64,000 nucleotides of DNA from Vicia villosa (GCF_029867415.1 NW_026705213.1:682001-746000); one strand, 5' to 3'. Counted from the first letter of the stretch, positions 1 through 10,925 are shown. Made by a program: numbers and translations. The notes: a model not told the origin generated them from the letters alone.

Positions 1-367
1 CAAAGGAGAAACTTTCCCAATCATTAGCAGCAAACACAATCACAAATGACACAGAGAAGGTTCCTGTAGAGTACTACAGATATGTAGGGTGTTTAAACAC
101 TTCCCTATGTATAACCGACCTCCCGGACTCCAGAATTTCTAGTCTAGGTGTAAATCCCCACACTTAGCAAACTCCTAGGGTTTAGTTGAGATCTTTTTTC
201 CCCTTTCCTACTCGTAGGACAAATAAGAAAGTTCGTGTGATATCGTAGGAAGAACTGAAATAAAATTCATCCCACCACGGGCGCATTCTCCTTCCAAATT
301 TCGCGTGAAGGGTCTAGCGTGCCGTCCTCCCAAGTGAAACGGGGAGGTAAAAGAAAACGACACCACA
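1..367 (+). repeat. 3' end of the Ogre-1 5' LTR
   Basis: These 367 bp match 19322-19688 base for base except one substitution, and match 21080-21444 and 40408-40772 with small indels. They end in ACCACA directly before the PBS region. Ogre-1 copies share variants (CACAAATGAC, GTAAATCCCC) that differ from Ogre-2 copies (CACAATGAC, GAAATCCCC), so the LTR ends pair up by element. Confidence 0.93.
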
Positions 368-373
368 GAAAAA

Positions 374-391
374 TGGCGACTCTGCTGGGGA
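374..391 (+). other. Primer-binding site, tRNA-Arg type
   Basis: TGGCGACTCTGCTGGGGA starts six bases after the LTR end. TGGCGACTC is the PBS start typical of Ogre elements, which are primed by tRNA-Arg. The same 18 bases occur at 21451-21468 in Ogre-2. Confidence 0.85.
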
Positions 392-641
392 TATAAGTGT
401 TAAAAACCTTGGTTTTTCATCCAAACCAATGGTTGACCTGTTGCTGGTCCAGCCCCAATGAGGAATTAGGGATGCCAAATTCCCCCTCAAACAAGAGAGG
501 TCCTGCCTAACCTCTGTGTCATATCATGTGTTTGTTGCATATATATTTGTTTACTTTGTTTATTCTGTATCGGGAAAGGGCTTGATTCCCCCTTGTGGTG
601 AGAAATCCTATACCCGGATTTGAGTGCAACATAAGATAGGA

Positions 642-672
642 TGGAGGATGTCTTCCCGGTGAAGGCCCTCTA
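642..672 (+). other. CCGGT-loop hairpin in the Ogre-1 leader
   Basis: The outer arms 642-647 (TGGAGG) and 667-672 (CCTCTA) pair with one G-U. Inside them GTCTTC and GAAGGC pair around a CCGGT loop, with an AT bulge. The same tip occurs on different outer stems in the LTR (see 16729-17222). The Ogre-2 copy is at 21719-21749. Confidence 0.6.
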
Positions 673-1187
673 ATCTTGGTTTCCAAGTCTACTCTTGGGA
701 TTTGCCTGGCTGGTTGTGATTAACTGCGCCACTGCATTCCGAGACTGATTTGTACCAGGAGGACCTAGAAACACATTAACCCCACTTAAAGCCTTTTTTT
801 TAGGACGTAGAGCGGTGATTACGGAAGTAATTGTCACGCAGATACTACACTCAGAGAAAACTCTCTTATAGATACCAGTCAACGTATCTTTAAGGTTGAG
901 CAAAAACTTTGAGACCCCTAGAACCCGTTCTACAGGTACAAAAATCCTTAACCTTAGTTTACCATTGGGGCGGGGATTGCGTTTTGACTTCATGACCACT
1001 ATACCCTTCAACGCCATGTTTGTTTAAAACTCTTGTGTGTGCATTCATGCATTCATGCATCATTCATTAATAAACAATTAAAAACAAAAAGAGTCTTTTT
1101 CGAGTCGTTTTTCAAGGAAACTAAATAACGAACGTTTTGAACTTCAGAGAAAGAGAGAAACGGAGAAAGGACTTAAGGATCTATATT

Positions 1188-2624
1188 ATGGATTACGGAA
1201 GAAAGAGAGCTAGGAAATACACCTTCAAGATTCCCCAGGTCGAGGAACTGGGAAAGCTCGGAAAACTGGTGGTCAACCCCCAGGCTTTCAAGGAGAAGTA
1301 TGGAAAACTTCTGCCTTTGCTCAATACCAACATGGTGGATGGGATCCTTCCCACCTTGGTACAGTTTTACGATCCAACGTATCACTGCTTCACCTTTCCA
1401 GATTATCAGCTCATACCTACGTTAGAGGAGTACTCTCGTCTGATTGGAATACCCGTGTACGCGCAAGATCCGTACTCCGGTTTGGAAAAGAATCCTGACG
1501 ACATTATCATTGCTGCAACTACTCCTTTGAACGTAGTCGACATCAGAACTCATATGGTGAGTAGAGGAGGAATTCAAGGATTGCCCTCCAAATTCCTGTT
1601 TGATCAAGCTCGGTACTTCGTCAGCATCCAAGATATGAGCGCTTTTGAGGAAATCTTGGCTTTGCTTATCTACGGATTGTTTTTGTTCCCTAACATTAAC
1701 GATTTCGTCGACATCAACGCAATTAAGATCTTCTTGATTGGAAATCCAGTTCCAACCTTGCTTGCGGATGCTTATCACTCTGTGCATTCAAGAAACCTGC
1801 AGCGAGGAGGATTAATCACATGCTGCGTACCGTTGTTATACGAATGGTTCGTTTCGCACCTGCCGAAGTCTAGCACTTTCTGGAACATGAGGGATGGCCT
1901 TTACTGGTCACAGAAAATCATGTCTCTCACTCATACAGACATTGATTGGTGTAGTCCTGACAACGACGAAACCAAGATCATCTTCAGTTGCGGAAGTTTT
2001 CCCAACATACCCCTTATTGGAACTAAGGGAGGAATTAGTTACAATCCAGCTTTAGCCCGTCGTCAATACGGCTATCCCATGAAAAATATACCAAGTAACA
2101 TTCAATTGGAGGGTCTGTTCTTCAAGAACATTGACGATCATGGCAACATGCTGAAGAAAGAAATTGTCCAAGCCTGGCGTCTTGTTCACAGCAAAGGGAG
2201 AAGATTGTTAGGAAAACATCTTTGCATCTCCCTGGATCCTTACCTTCAATGGGTACGCGTCAGAGCATTCAAGCTCAGGATGCCATATCAACATCAAGAA
2301 CCTATTCCCCTAAGGGAACCAATTTACCTTTTCTCCACCGATGTTGAAAAATTACAAGCGGCATTAAACAAGGTATGCCAAGAAAGGAATGCTTGGAGGA
2401 ACAAGTATCGAATTGTCAACATGGAAAATGTTGAGATTCAAAACATCCTAAGAAGGAAGGATGAGTTACTTGAAGTACTCGATCGACAAGTGACACAAAC
2501 GTCACTTTCTCATCATATCCCTCCTGCTTCCTGGATCATCGATCAGCTCACGTCAGAGAACGCTCAGCTCAAGAAACAGAAGAAGATGTTAGAACGTGAA
2601 GTCGGCTCATCATCAAAGTTTTAG
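1188..2624 (+). CDS. Ogre ORF1 protein
   Basis: This is the extra ORF that Ogre elements carry between the leader and gag. The open frame reaches upstream to a TTG at 1137, but a plant start should be the ATG at 1188, giving 478 aa starting MDYGRKRARK. The central part, including FPDYQLIPTLEEYSRLIGIP, resembles the plant mobile domain/aminotransferase-like proteins found in plant transposons. The basic N-terminus could bind nucleic acid. The C-terminal 110 residues or so are charged and heptad-like (around VEKLQAALNKVCQERNAW and again LKKQKKMLEREV), a likely coiled coil. No catalytic motif is visible and the function is unknown. The Ogre-2 copy (22264-23700) differs at only a few residues, consistent with constraint or recent common origin. 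Gag-pro follows after 289 bp. Confidence 0.85.
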   Translation: MDYGRKRARKYTFKIPQVEELGKLGKLVVNPQAFKEKYGKLLPLLNTNMVDGILPTLVQFYDPTYHCFTFPDYQLIPTLEEYSRLIGIPVYAQDPYSGLEKNPDDIIIAATTPLNVVDIRTHMVSRGGIQGLPSKFLFDQARYFVSIQDMSAFEEILALLIYGLFLFPNINDFVDINAIKIFLIGNPVPTLLADAYHSVHSRNLQRGGLITCCVPLLYEWFVSHLPKSSTFWNMRDGLYWSQKIMSLTHTDIDWCSPDNDETKIIFSCGSFPNIPLIGTKGGISYNPALARRQYGYPMKNIPSNIQLEGLFFKNIDDHGNMLKKEIVQAWRLVHSKGRRLLGKHLCISLDPYLQWVRVRAFKLRMPYQHQEPIPLREPIYLFSTDVEKLQAALNKVCQERNAWRNKYRIVNMENVEIQNILRRKDELLEVLDRQVTQTSLSHHIPPASWIIDQLTSENAQLKKQKKMLEREVGSSSKF

Positions 2625-2913
2625 AGTCCTTTCTCTCAGTTTCTCTGTATTTCCATTTTCAAAGTGTGTAAAAACGGCGTTTTCGCTTAATTAATAAAAG
2701 TTTGATGTTTCATAACGTAATTATGGTGTTTCCTTGAAAAATAATAACTTAATTGCATATCATACATCGCTTTAGTCGTACGCACTGACACGAGAATTGT
2801 CGCGGATCTAATAGTCACTTTCCTTTCTCCAGAAAGAGAGGAGGAGAAGGAGGTGAACCAAGACTTTCAAGCTGTCTCATCCATACAACACTCGTTCAAG
2901 TCGCAAGAAAAGA

Positions 2914-5900
2914 ATGGAAGACTTTGAGCAAGAGAATGAAGAACTCAGAGAAGAGATTAATACTCTCAAAGGTACTGTTGAAAGACTCAATAGTATGGTA
3001 GAAGCCCTGGTAGTTGCGCAGAATCGACCAACGCCAGAAGAACCACAAAGGACTGTGGTTTCCGAGATTGTTTCTACTCCTATTCCTCAGTATACCATGC
3101 CGCCTGATCGACCTTGGGGCATGCCGTATAACTTTACTCCAGAAGGGTACATACCTCCAGCTTCTGAAGCTCCAAAAGTCACCATGGATATGCGTCCACC
3201 GGAGGGTTACAAACCTCTGGAAATTGAAGTTCCAAGAGCGACGGCAATGGGTTTCACACAACAAAATGCTGAGATTCCAAGATCTGCTGTCATGGCTTCT
3301 CCACAGCCCATTATGCATACTTTTCCCCCGCAAGGCGGACAAGTATATCATCACGCTCCAAGTGAGGATGCTGGCGTGTATGAAAGATTGGACGAGTTCC
3401 AGGAACAGTTTCTGCAAATGCAGAAGGAACTCAAGACTCTTCGAGGACAAGATCTATTTGGAAAGAATGCTGCAGACCTCTGTCTAGTTCCAAATGTTAA
3501 GATTCCTCACAAATTCAAAGTACCAGATTTCGAGAAGTACAAAGGGAATTCATGCCCACAAAGTCATCTTGTGATGTACGCTCGAAGAATGTCAACTCAG
3601 ACTGATAATCAACAATTGCTCATTCATTATTTTCAAGACAGCCTGACTGGTGCTGCACTCAAATGGTACATGAACTTGGACAGTTCAGAGATTCGTACTT
3701 TTCGAGACCTCGGAGAGGCCTTCGTCAAACAGTATAAGTACAATCTGGATATGGCTCCCGACAGAGATCAACTCCGGGCCATGACTCAAAAGGATAGAGA
3801 AAGCTTCAAGGAATACGCTCAGAGATGGCGTGAAGTTGCTGCTCAAATTTGTCCACCACTTGAAGAGAAAGAAATGACAAAAATCTATCTCAAAACTTTA
3901 AGTCCATTTTACTACGGACGAATGGTTGCAAGTGCACCAAGTGACTTTACCGAGATGGTAAACATGGGTGTACGTTTAGAAGAAGCAGTTCGAGAAGGAC
4001 GCTTGAACAAAGAACCAGAATCTTCTGTTGGTCCAAGGAAGTATGGAAGTTCTTTCCAGAAGAAAAAGGATCAAGATGTCAGCAATGTCTTGCACAAAAT
4101 CAAGAAGAAATTCCAACCTCAAGTTGCAGCAATAACTCCGGTTGTTAACTCAGCGCCAGCTTATCAACCTCAGGTCTCGCAACAACAAATTCAACAAAGG
4201 TCGCAGCAACCTCAGCAACAGGTTCGACCTCCAAATTACAACAATCGGGCTCCAAGGTATCCTGCCTTTGACCCCGTACCAATGCCGTATGCAGAATTGT
4301 TTCCAACATTACTGGCAAAAGGACTCATTCAGACAAGGAGTCCTCCAAATCCTACAAACAGTTCCTCACCATGGTATAAGGCTGACCAATCTTGTCCCTA
4401 TCATCAGGGGGCACCAGGTCACAATATTGAGAACTGTTTCCCTTTCAAGATTGACGTCCAACGATTAGTGAAGAGCGGAATGCTATCCTTCAAAGATACT
4501 AATCCAAACGTCCAAGCAAATCCTTTGCCGCAGCACAAAGAAGCTTCAGTAAATCTGGTAGATCAACACCCCAATGTCATTCAAATCTACGACATTCGTC
4601 AGATAGGGGAAAATCTTGTCAAGATGCACGCTAAACAAGCTGGGTACGGTCATGTACCACCTCACAACTACTTCACATGCGAAATTTGTCCAAAGAATAA
4701 TCAAGGATGTGCCGTAGTTCAAGCTGCATTACAAGAACAAATGGACTTGGGATGGATTCAACATATCCGAGTCAGAACTGAACATGACATCAACATGGTT
4801 CAAGGATGTCCAGGAGAATACAAAATCTACAAAGTTGAAGACCTTGAAGGATCAGTAGTCAGGTTCCACAAAACTTTAAATGGACTTGCCTACTTTGGAA
4901 CAGATTTCCACGCTTACAGTAGATGCAGAATCTGTCGAAGAAATTCACGAGGATGTTTGCGTGTTCGCAACGACATTCAAAAGCTGATGGATGACAATAC
5001 CATTACTGTTCTTGCCAATAGAGAAGATGATGAAGTCTTTACCGTATCTCCTCAAATTAATCAAGTTGAACCTATGCAAGTTAAGTATGACAGCAGGAAG
5101 ACAGCAGTTGCACCGCTAGTCATCTACTTACCAGGACCTGTACCGTATGAGTCCAGCAAGGCTATACCATACAAGTACAACGCTACATTCATTGAAAATG
5201 GTAAGGAAATACCATTACCGTCTGTTGTCAACATTGCTGATGTTAGTCGAGTCACCAGAAGTGGACGAGTCTTCAACAGAACAACAGAAAATGTGGAGAA
5301 ACCTTCGGAGGAAGTACCACATAGGCAAGATAATCTTCCGACCAATGCTGTTCAAGCGAAAGAAAATGATGAGATCTTGAAGTTAATCCAGAGGAGTGAA
5401 TACAACATTGTAGACCAATTACTACATACTCCGTCTAGGATTTCTGTTCTTTCCCTGCTATTGAGTTCTGAAGCTCATAGGGAAGCTCTACAGAAAGTTT
5501 TGGAACAAGCTTTTGTAGAACCAAGTGTTACTATAAGTCAATTCAACAACATCGTTGCCAACATCACCGCCGGAACTAACCTAAGTTTCTGTGACGAAGA
5601 TCTTCCTGAAGAAGGAGTGGACCACAATCTTCCACTTCACATCTCAGTTGGCTGCATGGGTGATACACTCACAGGAGTCCTAATAGACAATGGATCCTCT
5701 CTCAACGTCATGCCTAAATCAACATTATCAAGATTATCTTTCGAAGATTACCCTCTAAGAAAAAGTCATGTCATCGTCAAAGCATTTGATGGATCAAGAA
5801 AGTCAGTTTTCGGAGAAGTGGATCTTCCCATAACTATTGGACCTCAGACGTTCAAAATCACTTTCCAGGTTATGGACATTCCAGCACAATACAGTTGTTT

Positions 5901-7116
5901 GCTAGGTCGCCCATGGATTCATGAGGCTGGGGCAATTACTTCAACACTTCATCAGAAACTGAAGTTCATAAGAAATGACAAATTGGTAACCGTATGTGGA
6001 GAACGAGCTCTGATCGTCAGTAACCTATCATCATTCTCCGACATAGAACCAAAAGAAGTTGTTGGAACTAAATTCCAAGCACTTTCCTTAGACAAAGGAA
6101 AGGAGAAAGCAGCGTCTATCTCTTCATACAAAGATGCAATCCAAGTTGTAAAGGATGGCACTACCAGTGGTTGGGGGCACATTAATATTCCTACCAACAA
6201 CAAGAACAGAACAGGAATTGGATTCTTTCCGACATCATCAAAAGCTATCCCAGGGATTGAAGTAGTTCTCCCAATTCAAGAAACTTTCTGCAGTGGAGGT
6301 TTTCTTCAACCTGTTCAACAAACGGTCAATATCATCGATACAGAAAGCACCGATGAAGAGGAATGGTTATCCTATCTTCACGAAGCAGGATATATCTCCC
6401 TACCAGAGTCTGATCCACCTTGCTGTTATCCGACTAAAGGATCTGAAAGTAAGACTCAACCAAGCAGTGATGAAGTTACTGACAGCTTCACCACCAGAAG
6501 TCATGGTCCATCAGAAGAAGTTCCTCCTATCCCCGAAGAGACTTGGGATACATTAGGAGAACCAAGCGGAAAATTCGACTACATGGTGAAATACTCCGCT
6601 CCTGAAAGTTCAAGAATATCTCTTGAAGATATTGTTCCAACTGGATGGAACAGTGATTTTGAGTACCTCTCTCAACCAAAAGAGATGTATAACCCTTGCT
6701 ATTCATCAGCATCTGGTGAAGTCATCATTGAGGATTATATCCCCAAGTCACCTTCCGAGGCTAAGGATCTAGAGTTCACATATCTAGTCAATGCCATCTT
6801 GGGAGAAGAGCAAGACCAAAATACAGAAGAGGATGATCTCGAAAGTGTCTCCGACAACGAGTCTCTCCATTCAGAAGATTGGAAGTTTCCTCAAAAGAAA
6901 AACCGACATACTCCACTCGGAAATGGGTATGCTCACACCGCTCAGTCTGCTGAAGTAGAAGAAGATCGTCTGAGTGTTGCAAAGACAGTGGTTGGTAAAT
7001 CAAGACCTACCACAGGCCAGCTTAAGCCTAAGGTTCCAGATTACTTAGTGCACAATGGGGTTCGCCACTATTGGACAGCTGTTGAAGTTTCAACTGTTGT
7101 TCGCACTCCTAAGTAG
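2914..7116 (+). CDS. gag-pro: Ogre gag-protease polyprotein
   Basis: 1400 aa from the ATG at 2914. Residues 1-40 form a predicted coiled coil (EDFEQENEELREEINTLK). The retrotransposon gag core lies around residues 195-345 and includes LKWYMNLDSSEIRTFRDLGE. A CxxH...H...C knuckle (CPYHQGAPGHNIENC) is near residue 494. Two more cysteine modules of form CxIC-x6-C start near residues 589 and 671. The aspartic protease has its active site at about D925 in VLIDNGSSLNV, and a later LLGRPWIHEAGA segment. Gag forms the particle and packages RNA; the protease would cleave the polyproteins. The C-terminal 350 residues are acidic and of unknown role. The stop TAG at 7114-7116 overlaps the predicted intron donor, so spliced RNA bypasses it. 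The frame is intact. Confidence 0.9.
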   Translation: MEDFEQENEELREEINTLKGTVERLNSMVEALVVAQNRPTPEEPQRTVVSEIVSTPIPQYTMPPDRPWGMPYNFTPEGYIPPASEAPKVTMDMRPPEGYKPLEIEVPRATAMGFTQQNAEIPRSAVMASPQPIMHTFPPQGGQVYHHAPSEDAGVYERLDEFQEQFLQMQKELKTLRGQDLFGKNAADLCLVPNVKIPHKFKVPDFEKYKGNSCPQSHLVMYARRMSTQTDNQQLLIHYFQDSLTGAALKWYMNLDSSEIRTFRDLGEAFVKQYKYNLDMAPDRDQLRAMTQKDRESFKEYAQRWREVAAQICPPLEEKEMTKIYLKTLSPFYYGRMVASAPSDFTEMVNMGVRLEEAVREGRLNKEPESSVGPRKYGSSFQKKKDQDVSNVLHKIKKKFQPQVAAITPVVNSAPAYQPQVSQQQIQQRSQQPQQQVRPPNYNNRAPRYPAFDPVPMPYAELFPTLLAKGLIQTRSPPNPTNSSSPWYKADQSCPYHQGAPGHNIENCFPFKIDVQRLVKSGMLSFKDTNPNVQANPLPQHKEASVNLVDQHPNVIQIYDIRQIGENLVKMHAKQAGYGHVPPHNYFTCEICPKNNQGCAVVQAALQEQMDLGWIQHIRVRTEHDINMVQGCPGEYKIYKVEDLEGSVVRFHKTLNGLAYFGTDFHAYSRCRICRRNSRGCLRVRNDIQKLMDDNTITVLANREDDEVFTVSPQINQVEPMQVKYDSRKTAVAPLVIYLPGPVPYESSKAIPYKYNATFIENGKEIPLPSVVNIADVSRVTRSGRVFNRTTENVEKPSEEVPHRQDNLPTNAVQAKENDEILKLIQRSEYNIVDQLLHTPSRISVLSLLLSSEAHREALQKVLEQAFVEPSVTISQFNNIVANITAGTNLSFCDEDLPEEGVDHNLPLHISVGCMGDTLTGVLIDNGSSLNVMPKSTLSRLSFEDYPLRKSHVIVKAFDGSRKSVFGEVDLPITIGPQTFKITFQVMDIPAQYSCLLGRPWIHEAGAITSTLHQKLKFIRNDKLVTVCGERALIVSNLSSFSDIEPKEVVGTKFQALSLDKGKEKAASISSYKDAIQVVKDGTTSGWGHINIPTNNKNRTGIGFFPTSSKAIPGIEVVLPIQETFCSGGFLQPVQQTVNIIDTESTDEEEWLSYLHEAGYISLPESDPPCCYPTKGSESKTQPSSDEVTDSFTTRSHGPSEEVPPIPEETWDTLGEPSGKFDYMVKYSAPESSRISLEDIVPTGWNSDFEYLSQPKEMYNPCYSSASGEVIIEDYIPKSPSEAKDLEFTYLVNAILGEEQDQNTEEDDLESVSDNESLHSEDWKFPQKKNRHTPLGNGYAHTAQSAEVEEDRLSVAKTVVGKSRPTTGQLKPKVPDYLVHNGVRHYWTAVEVSTVVRTPK

Positions 7117-7442
7117 GAACTTTCACCGTTATTTTGTCCTCTCACCATAGCCCAGGGTGAAGAGATGTTTCATAGGGCTTTGCATTTTACTATTTCTTAG
7201 TTAAAAGTCACTCTTTGCTTCGCCCAAAGCAATAGAGTTTTGTTTTATAGGGTCTTTGTTTCAAAAAAATGACTGTCCATAAATAAAAATGTCATTCTGT
7301 TCCTTCGTTTAGTTTTCCCTTTTCTTTTTTCGGAAATTGGTAATCCTAAAAAATACCCTTAAAAAACATCAAAAAAAAATTATTAACTGCATACACCGAG
7401 TCTTCCCTCGTTGTCTAAATAAAACTTATCACACATATGCAG
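7113..7442 (+). other. Predicted Ogre intron between protease and RT
   Basis: Ogre RNA is known to be partly spliced between protease and reverse transcriptase. A GTAGGA donor at 7113 overlaps the gag-pro stop, and an acceptor ATATGCAG ends at 7442. The 330-bp interval is a multiple of three, and gag-pro and pol are in the same frame, so splicing joins them. The Ogre-2 interval is 327 bp, also a multiple of three, with the same ends. The exact donor is inferred from frame and consensus. Confidence 0.7.
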
Positions 7443-10400
7443 ATTAATCATAAAATACCCCGTTGAAACGTGCGACCGTATGACTTCTCCAAGCTTTGAG
7501 TTTCCTGTATTCGAGGCAGAGGAAGAAGAAGACGAAGAAATATCAAAGGAAATTTCACGGCTACTTCAACAAAAGGAAGAGGCCATTCAGCCATACAATG
7601 AGCCTCTAGAGATCATTAACCTTGGTTCCGATGGAAACAGAAGAGAGGTTAAGATTGGAGCTTCGCTCAGTTCAGAGATCAGAGAGAGTTTGATACAGCT
7701 GCTCAAAGAATTCTCAGATGTCTTCACTTGGTCTTATCAAGATATGCCAGGGTTGGATACCAGTATAGTGGAGCATCACTTGCCATTAAAAGCAGAATGC
7801 CCTCCGGTCAAGCAAAAATTGAGAAGAACTCACCCGGAGATGGCCATGAAAATCAAAGAGGAAGTTCAAAAGCAGATCAACGCAGGTTTCCTCGTCACTT
7901 CAGAATACCCTCAGTGGTTAGCTAACATTGTTCCCGTTCCTAAGAAAGACGGAAAAGTCCGCATGTGCGTCGACTACAGAGATTTGAACAAAGCTAGCCC
8001 TAAGGATGATTTTCCTTTACCACATATTGATATGTTGGTAGACAGTACAGCAAAATCCAAAGTTTTCTCGTTCATGGACGGATTTTCAGGATACAACCAA
8101 ATCAAAATGGCACCTGAAGACATGGAAAAAACAGCTTTCATCACCCCCTGGGGCACGTTCTGCTACCGTGTTATGCCTTTTGGACTAAAGAACGCAGGGG
8201 CAACTTATCAAAGAGCCATGACTACACTTTTCCACGACATGATGCATAAAGAAGTGGAAGTCTATGTGGACGACATGATTGCCAAATCAGAAAACGAAGA
8301 AGATCACATACAGAATCTGACAAAGTTATTTCAACGCTTACGGAAGTTTCAGCTTCGCCTGAACCCCAACAAGTGTACCTTTGGTGTCTATTCAGGAAAA
8401 CTCGTTGGTTTCATTGTCAGCAAACGAGGAATCGAAGTAGATCCAGACAAAGTCAAGGCAATTCAAGAAATGCCTTCACCCAGAACCGAGAAACAAGTTA
8501 GAGGATTTCTTGGACGTCTGAATTACATCTCGAGATTCATATATCTCATGACAGCAACTTGTGCTCCTATTTTCAAACTTCTACGGAAAAATCAAAGTTG
8601 CGTCTGGACAGACGATTGTCAGAAAGCGTTCGACAGCATTAAGGAATATCTGCTCGAACCACCCATCTTATCCCCTCCAGTGGAAGGAAGACCTTTGATA
8701 ATGTACTTAACCGTCTTAGAAGATTCCATGGGTTGTGTCCTTGGACAGCAAGACGAGACAAAAAGAAAAGAGCATGCCATTTACTACCTGAGCAAGAAAT
8801 TCACTGACTGTGAATCCCACTACTCCATGCTCGAGAAGACGTGTTGTGCTTTGGCCTGGGCTGCCAAGCGTCTCCGCCAGTACATGATTCGACATACTAC
8901 TTGTTTGATCTCTCATATGGATCCAATCAAGTACATCTTTGAGAAGCCTGCTTTAACCGGGAGAATTGCCCGTTGGCAAATGTTGTTATCAGAATATGAC
9001 ATTGAGTATCACGCACAGAAAGCCGTGAAAGGAAGCATTCTAGCTGAGCACCTGGCTCACCACCCACTCAATGGTCATGAATCAACCAGTTTCGATTTTC
9101 CGGACGAGGACGTCATGTACCTCAAGATGAAAGATTACGACGAGCCACTACCAGACGAAGGACCTGAGATAGGATCCCAGTGGGGCTTAATCTTTGACGG
9201 AGCTGTCAATGCTTATGGACGAGGAATTGGGGCAATCATTGTTACACCTCAGGGTACCCATATTCCATTTACTGCCAGATTAACTTTCAAATGCACAAAC
9301 AATGAGGCCGAATATGAAGCTTGCATCATGGGTCTCGAAGAAGCCATGGATCTAAGAATCAAACACTTGGATGTATATGGAGATTCTGCTTTGGTCATCA
9401 ATCAAATCAAAGAATGGGAAACACGCCAACCAGGGCTAATTCCTTACAAAGACTACGCGAGAAGATTATTACCATTCTTCGACAGGGTAGATTTTCATCA
9501 CATTCCTCGTGAAGAAAACAACTTGGCTGATGCATTAGCCACACTCTCTTCCATGATTAGGATAAATCATTGGAATGACATTCCTCGGATCGATGTTATG
9601 CGCCTGGATAGGCCCGCTCATGTTTTCACAGTAGAAGCAATCATCGACGACAAACCGTGGTATCACGACATCAAGAACTTTCTTCAAAAGCAATAGTACC
9701 CTCTTGGGGCGTCAAAGAAAGATAGAAAGACTTTGAGAAAGTTAGCTTGTAGATTCTTCCTGAATGAAGATGTTCTGTACAAGAGAAACTTCGACATGGT
9801 TCTACTCAGATGCGTTGACAGAAAAGAAGCAGAAATACTCATGAGAGAAATACATGAAGGTTCCTTTGGTACACACACCAATGGACACACCATGACAAGG
9901 AAAATACTGAGAGCAGGATATTATTGGCTGACGATGGAGTCAGATTGCTACCAGTATGCAAAGAGGTGTCACAAATGCCAGATCTACGCCGATAGAATTC
10001 ATGTGCCACCATCTCTTCTCAACATACTCTCTTCCCCTTGGCCTTTCTCCATGTGGGGAATCGACATGATTGGAATGATCGAACCAAAAGCGTCCAACGG
10101 ACATCGCTTCATCTTGGTAGCCATAGACTATTTCACTAAATGGGTTGAAGCAGCTTCATATGCAAACGTTACAAGACAAGTTGTCGTCAGGTTTATCAAG
10201 AATCACATCATCTGTCGCTATGGCATTCCTAGCAAGATAATCACTGACAATGGGTCAAATTTGAATAACAAAATGATGAAGGAACTTTGTGAAGAATTCA
10301 AGATTGAACATCACAACTCATCTCCTTACAGACCAAAGATGAATGGAGCTGTAGAAGCAGCTAACAAAAACATCAAGAAAATCATTCAGAAGATGGTCAT

Positions 10401-10905
10401 CACTTACAAAGATTGGCATGAAATGCTCCCGTATGCTCTTCACGGTTACCGTACATCAGTACGTACTTCGACTGGAGCAACTCCTTTCTCCCTTGTATAT
10501 GGCATGGAGGCAGTCCTACCTATAGAGGTTGAGATTCCATCAATGAGAGTCTTGATGGAGGCAAAATTAACAGAAGCCGAGTGGTGTCAAAGCAGATTCG
10601 ATGAATTGAACTTAATCGAAGAAAAGCGCATGACAGCTTTATGCCACGGACAGCTATATCAACAAAGAATGAAGAAAGCTTTCGACAAAAAGGTTCGACC
10701 TCGCACAATCAAAGAAGGCGACCTTGTACTCAAAAAGATTCAATCTTTTCTCACAGATTCGAGAGGGAAATGGACTCCCAATTATGACGGCCCCTACGTG
10801 GTCAAGAGAGCTTTCTCAGGAGGAGCCTTAATACTCACGACTATGGATGGAGAAGAATTCACCCGTCCTGTGAACGTCGACGCAGTCAAGAAATACTTCG
10901 CCTAA
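7443..10905 (+). pseudogene. pol: Ogre-1 pol (RT, RNase H, archaeal-type RNase H, integrase) with one premature stop
   Basis: The second exon is open from 7443; the first ATG is at 7480. Numbered from that ATG, RT has VEVYVDDMIAKS with the catalytic pair at residues 264-265. The first RNase H lies around 400-520. A second, archaeal-type RNase H starts at about residue 568 (WGLIFDGA), the dual arrangement of the Tat lineage. TAG at 9694-9696 (GAG in Ogre-2) ends the frame after 738 aa, just before integrase. The rest stays open in the same frame to 10905 and holds the integrase HHCC finger and DDE core. One codon is also missing in the second RNase H (near 9411) relative to Ogre-2. A single substitution is the simplest cause; programmed readthrough is unlikely because the sister copy lacks the stop. 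Confidence 0.9.
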
Positions 10906-10925
10906 ATAATTGAAAGAACAGCTCG

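Larger units (their letters stand above)
368..1187 (+). other. Ogre-1 5' leader (untranslated)
   Basis: These 820 bp lie between the LTR end and the first ATG of ORF1. They hold the PBS and one CCGGT-loop hairpin, then sequence with no convincing ORF on the sense strand. An antisense reading frame at 670-1017 is shortened by a one-base indel in the Ogre-2 copy and is not supported as a gene. A GCATTCATGCATTCATGCAT run lies near 1040-1060. Confidence 0.7.

Noticed and set aside
670..1017. Antisense 115-aa ORF in the Ogre leader
   Set aside because: In Ogre-2 a one-base change in a T run shortens it to 76 aa. No domain and no sign of protein-level conservation.
1137..1187. Upstream TTG as start of ORF1
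   Set aside because: Plants start at ATG; the first ATG in frame is at 1188 (22264 in Ogre-2).
9690..9700. Programmed stop-codon readthrough in Ogre-1 pol
   Set aside because: Ogre-2 has a sense codon at the same place, so a point mutation is simpler.
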